Positions 6,056-6,888 of a stretch of DNA of 6,888 nt are shown here, piece by piece. A model generated the notes under the pieces. That model saw only the letters and a list, made by a program, of their open reading frames with translations. It did not search any database and was not told the DNA's origin. The stretch is from NCBI GenBank assembly GCA_012274175.1, contig JAAOZZ010000354.1, positions 1 through 6,888 on the forward strand. Reading direction: 5' to 3'. The position numbers were made by a program, and so were the translations under genes. Each line of letters starts with the position of its first letter. The stretch's first letter is position 1. The DNA is from Betaproteobacteria bacterium (GTDB lineage Bacteria > Pseudomonadota > Gammaproteobacteria > Burkholderiales > Usitatibacteraceae).

Positions 6056-6888
6056 GGCGTGCGCGTCGCAGCGCCATCCTGCGGTCCGGGTTGCTTCTGG
6101 GGTCCGTGCTGGCGGGCGGTTCGTTGCCGGCGCTTCCCGCGCAGGGCGTTGCCCGAGCCATCGCGCGCAAGCGAATGCCGAGGATTGCCGTGGCTCTCGG
6201 AAGCGGTTCCTACCACGGCCATGCCCTGATCGGCGTCATGCGCGCCTTCGAGGAACACAAGCTGCGCCCGCACCTGATCGTGGGGACGAGCGTGGGTGCG
6301 ATGGTCGGCGCCCTGTGGGCTGCGGGCCTCGACAGCAGGGAGGTCGAAAGCGCCGCCTCCCGCTTCAGCCTCTGGAAGGACACCACGCTCAGCTGGACCA
6401 AGCGCGGCCTCTTTCGCAACGATGGCCTCGAAGAGACCATCCGCAAGCTCACCCATGGCCGGCCGATCGAGGAGTGGCCGATCCGATTCGCGGCGGTAGC
6501 ATCGGACCTCGCCACGGGGAAGCGAGTCGTGATCGACCGCGGCGATGCCGGGGTGGCGGTCGCCGCTTCGGCCTGCCTGCCGGTCTTCAACTCCCCCGTC
6601 AGGTGGAACGGGCGGCTCCTCGTGGACGGAGCGTTGACCGAGCCCGTCCCTGCCAAGGTCGCGCGGGAGCTGGGCGGCGAGCGCGTGGTGGCGGTCGATA
6701 TCGCCTACCGGCCCCGGGATGCACCGGTGACTTCCCTGACCGATACGGCATTCCAGGTGGTGCAAATCCTGGTGAACGGCCTCATCGCCGAACAGATAGA
6801 GGAGGCTGACGTGAAGATCCGCCTTTCCCTCCATCGCCTGATGGAAGGCCGCAAAGACTACTCCGCCATCCTTCTCGCGGCGGGGAAA
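6052..6888 (+). CDS. Patatin-like phospholipase/esterase, exported, 3' end outside the window
   Basis: Serine hydrolase of the patatin (RssA/NTE-like) family; 279 codons are present and the gene continues past the window. A basic start (RRARRS), a hydrophobic stretch (about 9-28) and PALPAQG suggest a cleaved Sec signal peptide and periplasmic or outer-membrane location. The catalytic dyad is visible: Ser80 in GTSVG (78-82) and Asp192 in DGA (192-194). ASACLPVFNSP (172-182), just before the Asp, is also typical. The oxyanion-hole stretch, usually GGGxxRG, reads GSGSYHGHA (50-58), with His where Arg is usual. The GTG start has no strong ribosome site and overlaps a short upstream frame; ATG codon 42 would be an alternative but would lose the signal peptide. 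It follows the molybdoenzyme by 87 bases in the same direction. No functional link to the metal genes is evident. Confidence 0.87.
   Translation, partial: MRRARRSAILRSGLLLGSVLAGGSLPALPAQGVARAIARKRMPRIAVALGSGSYHGHALIGVMRAFEEHKLRPHLIVGTSVGAMVGALWAAGLDSREVESAASRFSLWKDTTLSWTKRGLFRNDGLEETIRKLTHGRPIEEWPIRFAAVASDLATGKRVVIDRGDAGVAVAASACLPVFNSPVRWNGRLLVDGALTEPVPAKVARELGGERVVAVDIAYRPRDAPVTSLTDTAFQVVQILVNGLIAEQIEEADVKIRLSLHRLMEGRKDYSAILLAAGK

Noticed and set aside
5281..6834. A 517-codon open frame on the minus strand opposite the molybdoenzyme and patatin genes
   Set aside because: It is antisense to two genes with clear family motifs; long stop-free antisense frames are expected in such GC-rich DNA, and its translation has no recognisable domain.

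Overview
This GC-rich window looks like the chromosome of a proteobacterium, most likely a betaproteobacterium. The grounds are high GC at third codon positions, Gram-negative envelope genes (a tripartite RND pump, an outer-membrane lipoprotein and a Tat-exported lipoprotein), GTG starts, and short overlaps between genes. The taxon is an inference. No tRNA, rRNA, CRISPR array or insertion sequence was seen.

The left half (about 1-4058) lies on the minus strand. Read in the direction of transcription, it holds a mercury-type MerR regulator, an outer-membrane efflux lipoprotein (OMF), a periplasmic adaptor, and the N-terminal third of a heavy-metal (HME) RND pump that leaves the window at position 1. 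The OMF and adaptor genes overlap by ATGA, and the pump follows the adaptor after 28 bases, so these three are almost certainly one operon in the order C-B-A. The merR gene sits just upstream on the same strand, with an 81-base gap that contains a perfect hairpin.

The centre (about 4059-4132) is a compact divergent control region. It has a -35 TTGAAC, a perfect CGTAC-N4-GTACG dyad and a -10 TATGCT with a stretched spacer. This is the architecture of a classical mer operator/promoter. The regulator keeps all three mercury-binding cysteines with the Tn501 MerR spacing. Yet no merT, merP or merA is visible. The promoter drives a small cysteine-rich protein of the GDCCVxC family.

The right half (about 4133-6888) lies on the plus strand. 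It holds the GDCCVxC protein, a four-helix b-type cytochrome, a Tat-exported lipoprotein of the YedY/SoxC-like molybdopterin family (GTGA overlap with the cytochrome), a possible 27-residue peptide ORF, and a secreted patatin-like hydrolase cut off by the window end. The cytochrome and molybdoenzyme make a plausible membrane-anchored redox pair. Whether they share the mer-type promoter is not settled by the sequence.

The main point of interest is the combination: a bona fide mercury-type MerR and operator placed between a GDCCVxC protein and an HME-RND efflux operon, without the usual mer transport or reductase genes. It may be a non-canonical mercury or thiophilic-metal response locus.
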